Source of the DNA: Hippophae tibetana
Lineage: Eukaryota; Streptophyta; Magnoliopsida; Rosales; Elaeagnaceae
Reading direction: 5' to 3'
NCBI GenBank assembly: GCA_037013495.1
Contig: CM072811.1
Span: 40,005,452-40,069,451, forward strand
Length of the DNA: 64,000 nt
Shown one piece after another: positions 1-11,236 of this stretch. The translations under genes and the position numbers were made by a program. Numbering within the stretch: position 1 is the first letter of the stretch; every line of letters starts with the position of its first letter. The notes below the pieces were generated by a model. It was given only the letters and a program-made list of their open reading frames with translations, searched no databases and was not told the origin of the DNA.

Positions 1-430
1 TTTTTGCAGTTGATTTGTGAACGATCTGATTTGCGGGGAGTTTATTGGAACGTTGGTCTGGAAATCGTTCACGCTAATATTGAAAACTGTGAAAACAGAG
101 CAGGGGCTCGTAAGTAAAGTACATTGGGGCAGTATCCTATGGAGGGTAGCATAAGACCGAGTTTGTACTTGAACATTTGATTTTCATAGTGGAAAGTTAG
201 TTGGTCCAGTGGACCGGTGGTTTTCCTCTTAGGTCATTGTTGTGGCCTAGGTTGTTTTCACCTAAAAATATCGTGTGTTATCATTTTATTTCCGCACTTT
301 ATTCTTACACGCGATTTCATGTATGGCCGCCTTATTTAGGTTATCAAGTTATAAATTAATAAAAAAAATTAAGAATAACCTATTCACCCCTTCTAGGTTA
401 ATCAGGTCCATATTTTATAAACTTTCAGAT
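1..430. other. Unassigned, possible LTR/leader remnant
   Basis: No open reading frame of note. The stretch has a run of T-rich sequence with 'cgtgtgttatcattttatttccgc' style composition that resembles R/U5 regions of plant copia LTRs in the plus direction, ending near 'cacccc' at 386-391. No second copy, primer site or target duplication is visible in the window, so the assignment is weak. It abuts a minus-strand copia coding remnant and could be its own decayed flank or a separate fragment. Confidence 0.25.
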
Positions 431-2050
431 TAAAATTTATAGAATCAAGCAAATCGAAGTACCACTTTTATAATTTTGGAGGTTAGATCACCTAATCTTT
501 TATGCCACGATAGATTATTATTGGAGATAGAATAAGAAGTTTTTAGAGATCATTATTGGAGATAGAATAAGAAGCTTTCCTAGAATTTTCTGTAATGTAT
601 GTACTATTGACATCACTTAGTGGCTTATTTAGATCTTCATTAATATTCAAACATGTAAAAGAATGTTTAACAACAAATTGATCAGATGCACACAACTTGA
701 GCTTGTTGCTTGAACTTTGAGTCTCATTCTTTAAGTCCAAAACAAACTAATAAAGGCCTTTATTACATTCCCCTCTGACCAAAATCTGACCTGTCTGCAT
801 GTCCTTGACAATACAATAACTCGGGTGAAATTCAAAGCAGTTATTATTATCTTGAGAAAGCTTTGAAAAATTCAATAAATTCTTAGCTATGCATGGTACA
901 TACAGCACATCCTTTAAATACAGTTGTCTAGCATGTATTGATTTGAAAATAAAAGCATTAGACCTTATATGATGAATAAAGAATTTAGAACCATTATCTA
1001 TATGTAGTTTGTCAAAACTAGTATACTTTTGCAACCAAATTAGATGGATCTGAAGTTACATGGTACACAGCACCTAAATCTAGATACCAAGAAGCCTTAG
1101 TTATAGTTTTAGGTGTAACTAGCAAAGCTGATACTTGTTACTATTGTTGATTAGGTTTAATTTTAGAGGAATTTTGTTGATTCTGACTACTCATGTTAAG
1201 CTGAGAATCTTTATCAAATTTTTCCCAACATCAATTCACAAGATGGCCAACCTTTCCACAAAATTGACATTGATATCTATTTTCATTGAATTTCCTCTTC
1301 CACATTGTCTTTTATTATAATTCTGGCTTTTTTCACCACTATTTTGATTATTGAAACTATTACTCTCAAAGTTTCTTTCACTAGAAAAATGTTTCGTGTG
1401 TCCATTGGCCGGATTAGTAGAAGGCAAGAGCAAATCACTGTTTCCAATACTATGTTTCTCAAGTCTTTTTTTTCATGAGTCAATAACATAGCCTAAACTT
1501 TTCTTACAGTCAATGATATAGTTTTGCTTGAAATTGTAGCATGCACTAGATCATAATCTTTATCCACACCATTCAATATAGCATGAATCTAATCTTCTTC
1601 GGACATATGATAACCACATACTGAAAGTTGCATAGGTCTTTGATCTTCATCACGTATTCATTAATGCTTGACTTTCCTTTTTTGATATTGCTCATTTTAG
1701 CACTTGTTTCACATTATGAGACCTTTATCAAATCGCCTTCCATGCAAGTGATCAACCAAAAGCCAATCATTTGACCCTATCTCATCTGGTATCTATACTC
1801 ATTGTTCACTTCTCCTTCTTGATTATTTCTTGTTGGACATCTATAAATTTCTCTAACAAAATCTTCCAATTCATAGCTTCTTAAAATTCTTAGGACCTGT
1901 CTATTCTAGATAATGAAGCTATTACAATTTATGTTAATCGCATTTATTTGATTATGTAAAGTCACTAACTCAAATTTCTTAGATTTTTTTATCATGATCT
2001 CAAATCTCTCTTCACAAATTCGATGCGAACTTTCTTGGTCCTTTGTTAGA
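430..2050 (-). pseudogene. Ty1/copia gag-protease-pre-integrase remnant
   Basis: Read on the minus strand from about 2050 down to 430, this is the 5' half of a copia polyprotein. A gag region (2050-1280) is followed by a CCHC zinc knuckle near 1275-1228 (C-x2-C-x4-H-x4-C pattern CQFCGKVGH), where the codon just before the last Cys is a TGA stop. An aspartic protease site near 1100-1045 reads WYLDLGA, so the catalytic D-S/T-G has become D-L-G. The GAG_pre-integrase region follows (open 1034-747; motif LKDVLYVP) and ends in WHKRLG near 510. Integrase and reverse transcriptase are absent. Several frame changes mean it is non-functional. The end near 2050 directly joins pararetrovirus copy A. Confidence 0.85.
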
Positions 2051-2051
2051 A

Positions 2052-2350
2052 TAGTTCTTTATCTGCCACTTGATACTGTTGAGAGTTGACTACTGTGTTG
2101 TGAATAATAGTTTGTCTGCCACCAAGTACTATTAGAGATACCTTACAGTGCTGAATAGTAGTTTTTGCGACATTCCAGTCAGGTTAATATTGTTTGATGA
2201 ATAGTTCTTTGTCGACACTGTTTGTTGTTTTGTCTTCCTGTGTGAAAACAATAGTGACTGCTTCTGAAGACTGTGATGGGCCGTTGGATGGGCTTGTTTG
2301 GTGATGGGCCAGTTATAATAGGCTAATGGGCTTTTAACCCTCTAATAAAT
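2052..2350 (-). promoter_or_regulatory. Copy A upstream promoter region, TATA missing
   Basis: Non-coding viral sequence with repeated 'gaatagtt' and 'cagtagt' motifs matching the non-coding regions of copy B (21970-22150) and copy E (34580-34740). In B and E this block runs into a TTATTTAAG TATA-like box; in A it stops a few tens of bases earlier, where the copia remnant begins. The promoter is therefore incomplete. Confidence 0.55.
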
Positions 2351-2515
2351 GTAATGGACATGTAGACCCAAATTAATATGGACTCGTAGGTCTAAATAGT
2401 AAATGGACAAGCAGGCCTAAATTATTAATAAATGGACTCGTAGGCCCAAAATAATATGGACACAACCCTAATAAGTAAATGGACTCATAAGCCCATTAAT
2501 CTTTTATGGACGGGT
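2350..2515 (-). repeat. Tandem 'TGGAC' repeat, copy A
   Basis: About seven degenerate units of roughly 22-30 bases. On the plus strand each starts with ATGGAC and contains a motif like tcgtaggccc followed by an AT-rich spacer. It lies directly behind the ORF2 end in viral sense. The same array occurs in copies B, C and E with different unit numbers. Confidence 0.8.
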
Positions 2516-3932
2516 TTTGTTGGTCCAAAATAGGATATCCTCACTAGCTGTTTCTAAGTTTATTAGATTAAATGATGAAGCTTTGGATGATGGTGAGACT
2601 ATTTCATGGGGTGATTTAGTCTTCTTCTTCTTTCTTTACTCTAGAATTTTGGCCATAAGATCCTTGTGATAATTGCTTCACAATTTCCAAGAGTTCCTCC
2701 TAGGTTTGTGCTTGAGAAATTAAGGCATTTGTATGTGCCTTTTGTTCTAAATAGAAGTGAGAATGCTTGAAGTTTCTTCACTTGGGGCTCTCTGTGACCC
2801 TTTTGGAAAAGCCATTTTTCAATAGTTGGTTGTAATAGAGTTTTGGGGATCGTAAATGATGACCACCATTTGACTTGAAATAGGCAGGTAATGGAGATTA
2901 CCTCAAGTACAACAGATTTTAAGACCCATTGACAAACCCAAGGGAGATAAAATTTTGAACAAAATATACACAGAGAAAGGAGTCTAGCTTTCTCTGATGA
3001 AGGTTTGTAATGCTTCTAAAAGGATTCATAATTTTCCTTTACAAGAGAAATGAGAATAGAATGGAAATTTCCAAATAATTTCCACCATTCAGAAAACCAA
3101 GATGAAAATTGGGATGGATTGATAGATTTGTTAATAAAGAAAAATAACCAAGAATGTTGGTTATCTTTGTTTTGGATAAGGAATGCAATAAACCATGCAT
3201 GGTAGGATAGTGGTTTGGAAAGATCATTTACCCAATCTGTTAGAGATATGATTTTATGAAGTTTGACAGTTGAAAACTACGCATCCAATGATTTTGGATA
3301 AAGGAAGTGGTTGAATTCAACATTACCAGTGATTTCCAGAATACTTTGATAGTATTGTGAAGTTTTTGAATTACTAAATAGAGATTCTAATCATAAAATC
3401 CCTTTTCAACAATTATAACTATCTAAGTTTGTTGTTTTTGAAAATACTTAGAAGTTGGTTAAATAGACTTGGGAATAACTTCCCCTGTTCCCTTTTGGGG
3501 AAAATAAGTAGAGGTTGTTACCCTTCTTTATGGAATAGAAATTGTTCCACTTGATTGTTTTGAAATTATTTTTAATGGGGAAGTCGTTGCTTCCTTTTCT
3601 TTACCTTTGGAGGCTGGGGCCACTATTTTGGAAAGTATAAATGGTGCACCTAATCCTTGAATGTTGGAATAGGTTTCTTGTAATACCTCTAAATCATGTA
3701 ATTCTTTGAGGTTTAGTATCCATTGTTGAAATCGTTGATATAGAACTTCATTTAATGGGGATAGTTCTGGTGATGATTCTTCCAGGGATTGTTGGAAAGA
3801 TGGTTATGCTTCTGCAGTTTTGGTTTGGGTTGCTTGGGACCAGGTGATAATTGGTTTTGCTAATGAGATATTGGTAATAGAAGGGTTTGGAGGAGGTTCC
3901 TTTTTCTCCCTTTCCTTTTTCTTTCTATTCAT
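2512..3932 (-). pseudogene. Pararetrovirus ORF2, copy A (broken)
   Basis: Second ORF of the viral genome, product of unknown function. The ATG (3932-3930) lies inside the end of ORF1: the ORF1 codons GAT GAA TAG overlap ATGAATAG by 8 bases. The reading frame is decayed; recognisable stretches include a block near 3227-3039 that matches the middle of ORF2 in copies B, D and E (LGYFSLLTN-type sequence arises on the shadow frame). The end was placed by alignment with the copy C stop at 22426. Length about 1.42 kb, matching 1.45-1.47 kb in copies B and C. No catalytic motif recognised. Confidence 0.7.
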
Positions 3933-5250
3933 CGTTAAACCTATTTTGGAGAAACGCTCTGGTTAGAAAGTCTGGTAATGAATTGTTCTCTTCTCTAATA
4001 AACTCAATATCAAAATCAAAAACACTTAATATTGCTTTCCATCTGACAAAAAAATGTTTTGATGCAATATTTTTAACATCTTTTAATAAAGTTTCTTTTG
4101 CAGATTTATAATCAAATTTTAGTAAAAATCTTTGATTTGATAAATCCGATTGAAACTTTGAAATACAAAGTACTATTGCTAATACTTCTTTTTTAGATAG
4201 TGGAATAATGTTTTTGACAATCATTCCAATGGCCAGAGAAAAATTGAACTATAAGTTCTTTATTATCTTGGACTTGTTTTAATATCTCACCATAGTTGAG
4301 TTCACTATCATTGGTTTCTACTATCTTGGAAAGTGTTGGATCCTCTAGATGTAAACAAGGAATGTTTTGAACTTGTGCTTTTATTTTCTACACAATTTTG
4401 GTATGTTCTTCTGTCCATGACTGAGGAGTTTTCTTGAGCCTATTATGTAATGACTTTTCCAATCTATTGATATTTGGACAGAAACTTAGAACATAATTTA
4501 AGCTACCAAGAAATCTTTGTAGTTGAGTTTTGTCGATGATCTTATCAGGAAATTTGGTACTAAACTAAAGAGATCGTTCGATTGGAATAATGGTTCCATT
4601 AGACACATTATGTCCAAGAAACCTGATATTAGTTTTGAAGAGAGTCATCTTTTTGGTTGATAAGGCTAGACCATTCTTTTTGATGATATGGAAAAAGGTT
4701 TTGAGATGCCTGATATATTTTTTGACATCTTTAGAAAATATAAGTACATCATTGATATACACGATACAAAATTCTAAATAAGGATTGAATATATCATTCA
4801 TAATCCTTTGAAATTCATAAGGCACATTTTTGAGCCCAAAGGGCATGGCATTCCATTTATACTGTCCAAATGGAACAGTAAATATCGTCTTATATCTATG
4901 TCTTGGTTCGATATAGATGATGATATCAACTTCTTAGATAAGAGATTCTTGATCTCTTTTTTGCAAAATTGTTCAAGGTTATCGTTCATTTGAATAGGCC
5001 CTGCTTTTGTAGGAATATCTTTTTCATGAAACATTGGTTCATATGGTAAGTCTACCATATGTTCTTTTCTATCGCATAAGGCAATGTGTAAGTCAGAACA
5101 AACCTCATTTTCAAAAGAGTTTTGTAGTTTAGAGATTTTATCTTGAATCTCTGGAATTTGGAGTTCTTTCTCAACGGTATAAGATTGAACTTTAGATTTA
5201 AGATAGAGTTGGTCCTTTCTATGCTTAATAAGAACATAAATCTCATTTTG
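3925..5250 (-). pseudogene. Reverse transcriptase-RNase H region, copy A
   Basis: C-terminal part of the ORF1 polyprotein, which copies the viral RNA into DNA. Visible: the start of RT (VDLPYEP near 5050), then the palm with MPFGLKN (4846-4826) and the catalytic motif, here YINDV instead of YIDDV (about 4755), so the first catalytic Asp is Asn. RNase H continues to the stop at 3925-3927 with FIREENNSLPDFL near the end. About 190 bp of the RT fingers is missing near 4910: sequence jumps from the KKLIS motif to the block before TIFTVPFG-like sequence. In-frame stops are also present. Non-functional. Confidence 0.85.
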
Positions 5251-5276
5251 ATGGATGGAATTAGCTTTAATAAGGT

Positions 5277-5534
5277 TCAGATTCCTACAACTTTTGTTTT
5301 TCCTATGATGTTCATTTTTGATTTGTTGGTTATGGTAAGTTGTTCATCTATTTGTTGATAAAATTGTTTGGGAACGATTGATGGTTTAATACAATTGAGA
5401 TTGGCGCCTCTATCAAATAAGGTTATTGTCTCAAGTTTTGATTGATCAGGGAATACAAGGGTAATAGATATCTTGTATTTCCTGGTTGTGATTTCCCTAA
5501 GCATTTGAAGAACATTTTTTGGAACGCTTTCCAT
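5277..5534 (-). pseudogene. Aspartic protease region, copy A
   Basis: Retroviral-type aspartic protease that would cut the ORF1 polyprotein. The strand-turn motif reads FDRGANLNC, where copy D has FDTGADLNC, so the D-T-G catalytic triplet has become D-R-G. The IIGKTKV motif follows. The C-terminal part, about 210 bp compared with copy D, is deleted near 5278, and sequence continues into the spacer before reverse transcriptase. Confidence 0.8.
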
Positions 5535-5738
5535 GTTCTTAAGTTATTGGGTGTTTGATTCAAGTTTATCATCTGACTCACTTAAACCAACTATGGTTTT
5601 GACTCTAGTTTTGTCATGTAATTTTAAATTGAGGTTATATTCTTTATGTTTTTCTTTAAGCTGGTGGAGTTCTAGCTTAATGGTTTTAATTTCAGTTTTT
5701 AAGTCTTGAATTTGACTTTCTGGCTTTATAGTTTTGTT

Positions 5739-7150
5739 CTAACATTCCTGAATAGCAGTGAGGTCATAATAGCCTTTGCTAGTGCTTGAAATTTCATAAT
5801 GTTTTGGTAATGGTTGGGCTTTGGCTAGGGAACTAGTCAAGTGGTCCACATATAATTTTGTAATGCTCGGGTCGTTTAACTTAAGGATTTTAATTTGAAG
5901 TTGTTCATCTTCTTCCTTAGTTAATACATTAATAATTCTATTACCAATATCGGAGTCAGTAGATGCTAACTCGTCATCATGAGGATTTGATTCTTCTGAG
6001 TCCTGTGACCAAGGTTCAAACTCAGATGATGATGATTCATTTACCATTAAGGCAGAGATTTTGTTTAAAACATCTTTTTCAAGGTTTAATTCATGAAGTT
6101 TTTTAGAAAACTTACAATAATTAGCAGTATGGCCTTCCTACCGCATTTATAACATCTAAATTCTTTAAATTTTTTAAAGGGTTTATTATGAGGTTTTAAT
6201 TCCTTATTAAAATTTCTTTTATAAGGTTTTTTTTATAAAAATTCATTCTTCTTTCAAAGAATGGGTTTCTTGGTTTTGAAAATGTCTTATAAGTTTTATG
6301 GGTTTTCTTATAAGGTTTTGTAATATTTTTACTACGGTTTCTATTGTTTACAGAATGATCCAATTTCTCGTTTGGATATTTTAAGCTCCAATTTCATTTT
6401 TTTTTGGATTTTCAAATCTTGACACATCTAAAAACCCTATTTTTTAGCGAAGCTAATCAATTCATCATAGTTAATTGATCATAAGAAATAATACGATTCC
6501 CATATACCTCGTTGATTTTGTTTATGATTTTCTCACCTAAGAGAGGAGGAAGTCATGCTAGGAACTTCTCTTTCCAGAATGGTTGTGTAAAGTCATCTCT
6601 TAACATAACTCTACTCAGAAATATATTTTTATAATTTTGAAAATTTCTCATTTTCCTACATTTTATGTTGGAAATAAGATCAGCGTTTTTTATCTTTTAA
6701 ATGGGATGAAACTCCATATTGATCAAGTATGGGTTCCTCACACTTGCCAATCAATATCGTATTAAAGATATCTAACTATTGTTGTCTTGAAATATGATGA
6801 TACCACCATCCTTTGAGTTGGCCTAAGAAACCAGCTATCAATAATTCGACAAATGATTTATAAGCATTTGACATCATTTTCATCTACTGCAAGACATACA
6901 ATATCTCTTGCTCGATCATTCCATCTATATTCCAAACAATAGATGATGTGTTATATTTTGGCTGGGTAACCTGGCTAGGTTGGGTACCTATGGTGTATGT
7001 GTACCTATATGGGCTAATTTCTTGCCATTTTAGCTTTTGAATTTGAGGAATTGGTTCATAAATGGTTTCTTGGGAATTATCCTTATCAAAAGTATTAGGT
7101 TATATTTTGCTAAGAACAATAAGATCTTGTGTTGAGTTTTTGGTTGGATT
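5739..7150 (-). pseudogene. Coat protein region with zinc knuckle, copy A
   Basis: Capsid domain of ORF1. The zinc knuckle near 6165-6115 begins RCYKCGR, keeping the first two Cys residues, but a frame change follows immediately. A basic K/R-rich stretch (6400-6170) precedes it and an acidic S/D/E-rich tail (6047-5739, open for 102 codons) follows, the usual order for caulimovirid coat proteins. The capsid core (7000-6430) is visible only in pieces through stops. Confidence 0.75.
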
Positions 7151-7758
7151 TGAAGTAAGTGGAGACTAGGGTAAAAATGAACCTGGTTCTACCTTACTAT
7201 CCATATAGGGAAAGGTAATAGGTCTCAATGGAGGATGTTCAACCTATATTGATCCATCTGGGGTTTCCCAAATGGGTGTTTTCTTTTTAATGTTGACCAT
7301 GTTAATTGAATTAACTAGTTCAACTGGTGATATGTTTTCATATTCATTCTCCAGTAAACTATCGAAATCCTCTTATGTGATAGTATTGATTTCTATAAAA
7401 GTTTTGGGTGTGCTAGCTTTGAAGCTAGCAATTTTTGTAGAGTCTTCTAGATTATCCATTATAGGTTTATCTATAATGATTGGGAATGTTTACACTAAGC
7501 TAACCTATTTAGGGCTATCTATAGTGCTTGGTGATATTTCAACTAAGCTATCTGGTTTAGGGTTAACTATTGTTGGAACTATAGGTTTAATGTTGATAGA
7601 GGCTTCTATGAGTGTAGAAGTAATATCTCATTTAATTTTGAATGGGAAAGGTTATCCTTTGATTTCCCAATAGATTTTAAACCATTCAAAAAATAATATA
7701 TTTTGTTGGTGTTCCTTAACATACCTAGCATGTTTTCTAAAGCTACTAGCTCTAGCAC
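7150..7758 (-). pseudogene. V/I/P-rich linker of ORF1, copy A
   Basis: Decayed linker between movement protein and coat protein. Plus-strand sequence at 7400-7610 contains repeated ggt-tta-tct-ata-type blocks, the complement of the linker repeats seen clearly in copies B (16816-17226) and C (25690-25300). Function unknown; it may be a flexible spacer. The gypsy solo LTR interrupts it at 7758/7759. Confidence 0.65.
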
Positions 7759-9525
7759 TGATGAGTGCTTAAAAAGTACTAAAATTATTGGGATTTAATG
7801 TACTTTTTATAGACATTTATCTTTTCGGACTCACGAGTATTTTTTTTATTGTTTTTCAGGTATTTTAGTTCAAAAAATAACTTAAAGACTCAAAGAAAAA
7901 AATACATCACAAATATATTAAGAAAATAAATGAGAAAAAGTCAAAAAGATGGAAAAATTGAACAAAATGGGTCTAAAATGTCAAAAAGGCAAAAAGTGCC
8001 CATGTAGTGTGCCCAGCCGTGTCGAGAAACACGAGCAGCACGTTACACAACATCGACCATCCATGCATACCAACACATTCCTACGACGTGCTACGTGCGT
8101 ACCTGCACTTTCATCGTTGTGTCCTGCGCACACCAACCATCCGTATACCAAGTTTTTTTCGCCCCATACGTGTGCCAACTTGTCCAAACATGTCCAAATT
8201 CAAATTTTGGAATATTCCCCCCTTTTTTTGGCATTTTCCTCATATATAAAAGGACAAAATTCCCCCATTCCAAAACATACAAACGTTTTTGATCTCTTTC
8301 TCTAGAAAGTTTTATTTTTGTTTTTATTTTAAAAGTTCTCTTTTTGAGAAGAACTTGTTATGTTTTCATAAATTTTAGTTTTTGATTCAATAGGTAGATA
8401 TGCAAATTCGTTTGTAGGTTTTCTAGCAACAAAATTAGCATTGAATTGTTGTAAGGATTCTATTAAGGTATAATTTTAATGGATTTTTTACAGTTATCAT
8501 TTTATATTTTATTCTTATATGCTATATTTAATTTGTGATTAATTAAATTTAATACGTCTGACTATTTGTAAATATGATATGATTATAACGTTATTATGCT
8601 TGCAAAATATTAAATAGGTAAAACATTTCTATAAAATAAATTGATTTTGTTTTTATTCAAGATTTTATATTAAGGATGTTAAAGAGAAATACCTTATTTT
8701 TCATTACAAAATTAAATATGAAAATTAGATTTTAAGGTTTAATTATTTTGTCTAATTTAGAATGGTGCTATTTTATTTGTTGATACAATCGCCCGGTAGT
8801 TAGAGTGAAATTCTATTTCAATTTTTTTTAAGAATTATTATTCGAAAATGTATTGACGACATATTTTCAGTAATTATTTTAAAACTTGAAAGTTAATACT
8901 TGAATAGTTAAATTCTTAGGTTTAATTTGGACACTTGGAATAAAGTTTAATTATTTGACTAAGTCTAAAGCTATGATTATATGATTTATATTTTCTTAGA
9001 AATAGAGCTGAAATTTAATATTTAATTAATTAATAAGCCTCTTCTAAGGATATTAGTTAGTTAATATTAAACAAAAGAATTTGGGCTCTACCTAAGAACA
9101 CTTTCATACCAAAAAGAGAAAATCAACCAATATCAATTTATATATTTAATAACCTAAATAATATGAACAAGCATAATTAATTTAATTATTATATCCTTAA
9201 ATACTCCACTATTATGAATGATAAAATTTTCATTATTATTTATTGAATCTATATCTATGTTTATGTTTATTTTTATGCTATTAGATTAGGAAAAAAATAA
9301 ACCAAAATATTATGACACGATGTTTAGGATTTAAGTTTGTTTTTAAGATTTTGAATAATAAATTAAAAATCACATATATTATTTCCTTAGATCGACTTTG
9401 GGAAAATACTTATCATATGTTATAAAATTATTCGTGCACTTGCGATAGTTTTACAAATAATAAAACCACAAAAGGTATTTCACAAGATTGGTATTTGTAA
9501 TGTCGGTCTTGTAAATCATCCATCA
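7759..9525 (+). mobile_element. Ty3/gypsy solo LTR
   Basis: A 1767-bp LTR with inverted ends TGATG...CATCA, flanked by the perfect 5-bp target duplication AGCAC (7754-7758 and 9526-9530). There is a TATA box TATATAAAAGG at 8243-8253, with pyrimidine-rich leader sequence downstream, and the CGTGCACTTGCG motif near the 3' end (9433-9444) that is common in plant gypsy LTRs. No internal domain is present, so the rest was presumably lost by LTR-LTR recombination. The target is pararetrovirus copy A, so this insertion is younger than copy A. Confidence 0.9.
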
Positions 9526-9646
9526 AGCACTCTCTGAATATGTTTTGAAAAACCATTTTTTAATTCTTTTGTTATAGGGAGCATCTATATCTAGACTTAA
9601 TATTTCTATATCTAAATTTTTTGGCTCTACTATTAATACATTTAAT

Positions 9647-9681
9647 CTATGGCCTCGATTATTAAAAAATCGAGGCCATAG
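9647..9681. repeat. Perfect 14-bp hairpin
   Basis: Inverted repeat CTATGGCCTCGATT (9647-9660), 7-base loop, AATCGAGGCCATAG (9668-9681). It sits at the exact break of pararetrovirus copy A. Such GGCC-containing hairpins resemble the subterminal repeats of plant CACTA elements, and a CACTA element lies downstream, so it may be a CACTA-derived piece (inference). Confidence 0.8.
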
Positions 9682-11036
9682 ACTTGTAATCAAAATGATA
9701 TATATTCTTTCGGTTACGCTTAAATCGTGACTATATACATCTCAATTAAGCTAATTTTCAAATATAAATTGAGAAAATTAAGAGTTATTATATTAAACTT
9801 AAGAGAGATATTACATTAAGAGTTTAATAGATCGATACACTAAAACATATATAATAAAAACTAGCTAATTAAAGTGTTCCAAAAAAAATACACATAAAAA
9901 ACTTTACTGCTGCTAACTTATCAAGTTGTCTATAATCTAAATCAATCTAAAAATATTTTATATGTCCCATTTTAATTCTTTTTTTCAAAATATTCGCCTT
10001 TGACAGCATCTACTATGTGCATTAATTTCCTCATTAAAAAAACATCATCTAGTATGAGCATACCAACATTCAGATTCGATGAATATAATCTTACATATAC
10101 AACATCCAGAACACAAGAGTCCTTTCTACTTATTTATTCTAAATATATAGGTTACACCATGATTATAGTGCCATAAAAATGTTTATAATAAATGACACTA
10201 TGTGACAGTGCCTGTGAATATAAGCATCTACTATATTTAAGCATTCCAACATCCAGATTCCATGAATATAAGTAATACCTCAGATTTCCACAACAAGTTC
10301 TTCAATCTACATATGTTCTTACATATATAATAAATGATCCATAATAAGTTCTTCAACCTGTTCAAGAGTGAAAGTTGGAATACTTATCTAGCCTCTAAGA
10401 AAATTTATGGTACTCAATCTAAAACAAAAATTTGAGAGACAATTCAAAGAAATTAGAACTACCCATATCAATAATAGCAGCAACATTATTATTTAGTACT
10501 ACCCATATCAATAACAACAACATTATTATTTAGCATTACATATATCAATAACAGTAGTAGTATTATTATTTAGTACTGTCCATATCAATAACAAGAGAAA
10601 CATTATTATTTAGTACTCCTCATATCAATTACGCATAACAAAGAGAGGGAAAGGGTCCTTGACAACATCTACTATGTGCATTAATTTCCTCATTAAAAAA
10701 ACAACATCTAGTATGAGTATACCAACATTCAAATTCCATGAATATAATCCTACATATACATCATCCAGAACACAAGAGTCCTCTCTACTTATTTATTCTT
10801 AATATATAGGTTACCCTATGATTATAGTGTCTTAAAAATATCTATAATAAATGACATTGTGTGACAGTACTTGTGAATATAAGCATCTACTATATATAAA
10901 CATACCAATATCTAGATTCCATGAATATAATCATGCATATACAACATCCAGAACACAAGAGTCATCTCTACTTATTTATTCTTAATATATAGGTTTATTA
11001 CCCCAAGATTATAGTGTCATAGAACTGTCTATAATA
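9682..11036. repeat. Direct repeats, about 275 bp, with partial third copy
   Basis: No coding sequence. A block at 10001-10275 (starts tgacagcatctactatgtgc) is repeated at 10661-10934 with roughly 90% similarity by eye, and a partial third copy occupies 10893-11036, joined to the second. Short shared motifs are catccagaacacaagagtc and cttatttattct. The block lies between the hairpin and the CACTA-like end, so it may be a CACTA 5' subterminal region or an older unclassified repeat. 9682-10000 shows nothing recognisable. Confidence 0.75.
10459..10632. repeat. Minisatellite, units of about 36-45 bp
   Basis: About four and a half imperfect units with the consensus pattern 'catatcaataaca...acattattatttagtac'. 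It lies between the first two copies of the 275-bp direct repeat. Units differ in length because of CAA/GTA triplet changes inside. Confidence 0.8.
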
Positions 11037-11236
11037 CATTACTACAAAAGTAGTTATTTAAGTCGAGATTTAAAGTCAGTTTTTGGTTAAAACCAACTTA
11101 TAATAAATTTAAAGTCGGTTCATTGAAAAACCGCCTTAAAATGAATTGAAAACACATAGATTATAGCATCGGTTAACACATAGAACCGATGTTACGTCCT
11201 ACGTGATTTACTACTACAAAAGTGGTTATTTATGTG
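11037..11236 (+). mobile_element. CACTA-like terminal sequence, doubled
   Basis: ACTACAAAAGTAGTTATTTA at 11041-11060 and ACTACAAAAGTGGTTATTTA at 11214-11233 are near-identical copies of a CACTA-type terminal sequence (family consensus starts CACTACAAAAG). Between them are short hairpins typical of CACTA subterminal DNA, for example CATCGGTT/AACCGATG at 11167-11174 and 11184-11191, and a ggtt-aaaacc motif near 11085. Either two element ends are nested, or a terminal segment was duplicated. The first C of the CACTA core is mutated in both. Confidence 0.65.

Larger units (their letters stand above)
2052..9646 (-). mobile_element. Endogenous pararetrovirus copy A (florendovirus-like), interrupted
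   Basis: Minus-strand Caulimoviridae copy, the most complete in the window over coat protein to ORF2, but lacking the leader and movement-protein core. In viral order: linker (9646-9526 and 7758-7150), coat protein (7150-5740), protease (5534-5277), reverse transcriptase and RNase H (5250-3925), ORF2 (3932-about 2512), tandem-repeat non-coding region (2515-2350) and an upstream promoter part ending about 2052. A gypsy solo LTR sits in the linker at 7759-9525; sequence on both sides aligns with copy C around 25990-25860, which proves the insertion. Many stops and frameshifts. The 5' break near 9646 abuts a hairpin; the 3' break near 2052 lies just short of where the TATA box would be. Confidence 0.9.

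Noticed and set aside
7272..7673. 133-codon hydrophobic open frame on the plus strand
   Set aside because: It is the complement of the V/I/P-rich linker of pararetrovirus copy A; the hydrophobic look comes from the linker codons read backwards.
7949..8305. 118-codon open frame on the plus strand
   Set aside because: Lies inside the U3/R part of the gypsy solo LTR, overlaps several other open frames in the less AT-rich patch and crosses the TATA box; no protein similarity recognised.
9647..9681. Hairpin as a microRNA precursor
   Set aside because: The stem is only 14 bp with a 7-base loop, too short for a plant pre-miRNA; it fits a transposon subterminal hairpin better.
10459..10632. Regular short repeats that could suggest a CRISPR-like array
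   Set aside because: Units are contiguous and imperfect with no unique spacers, and the context is plant nuclear DNA.
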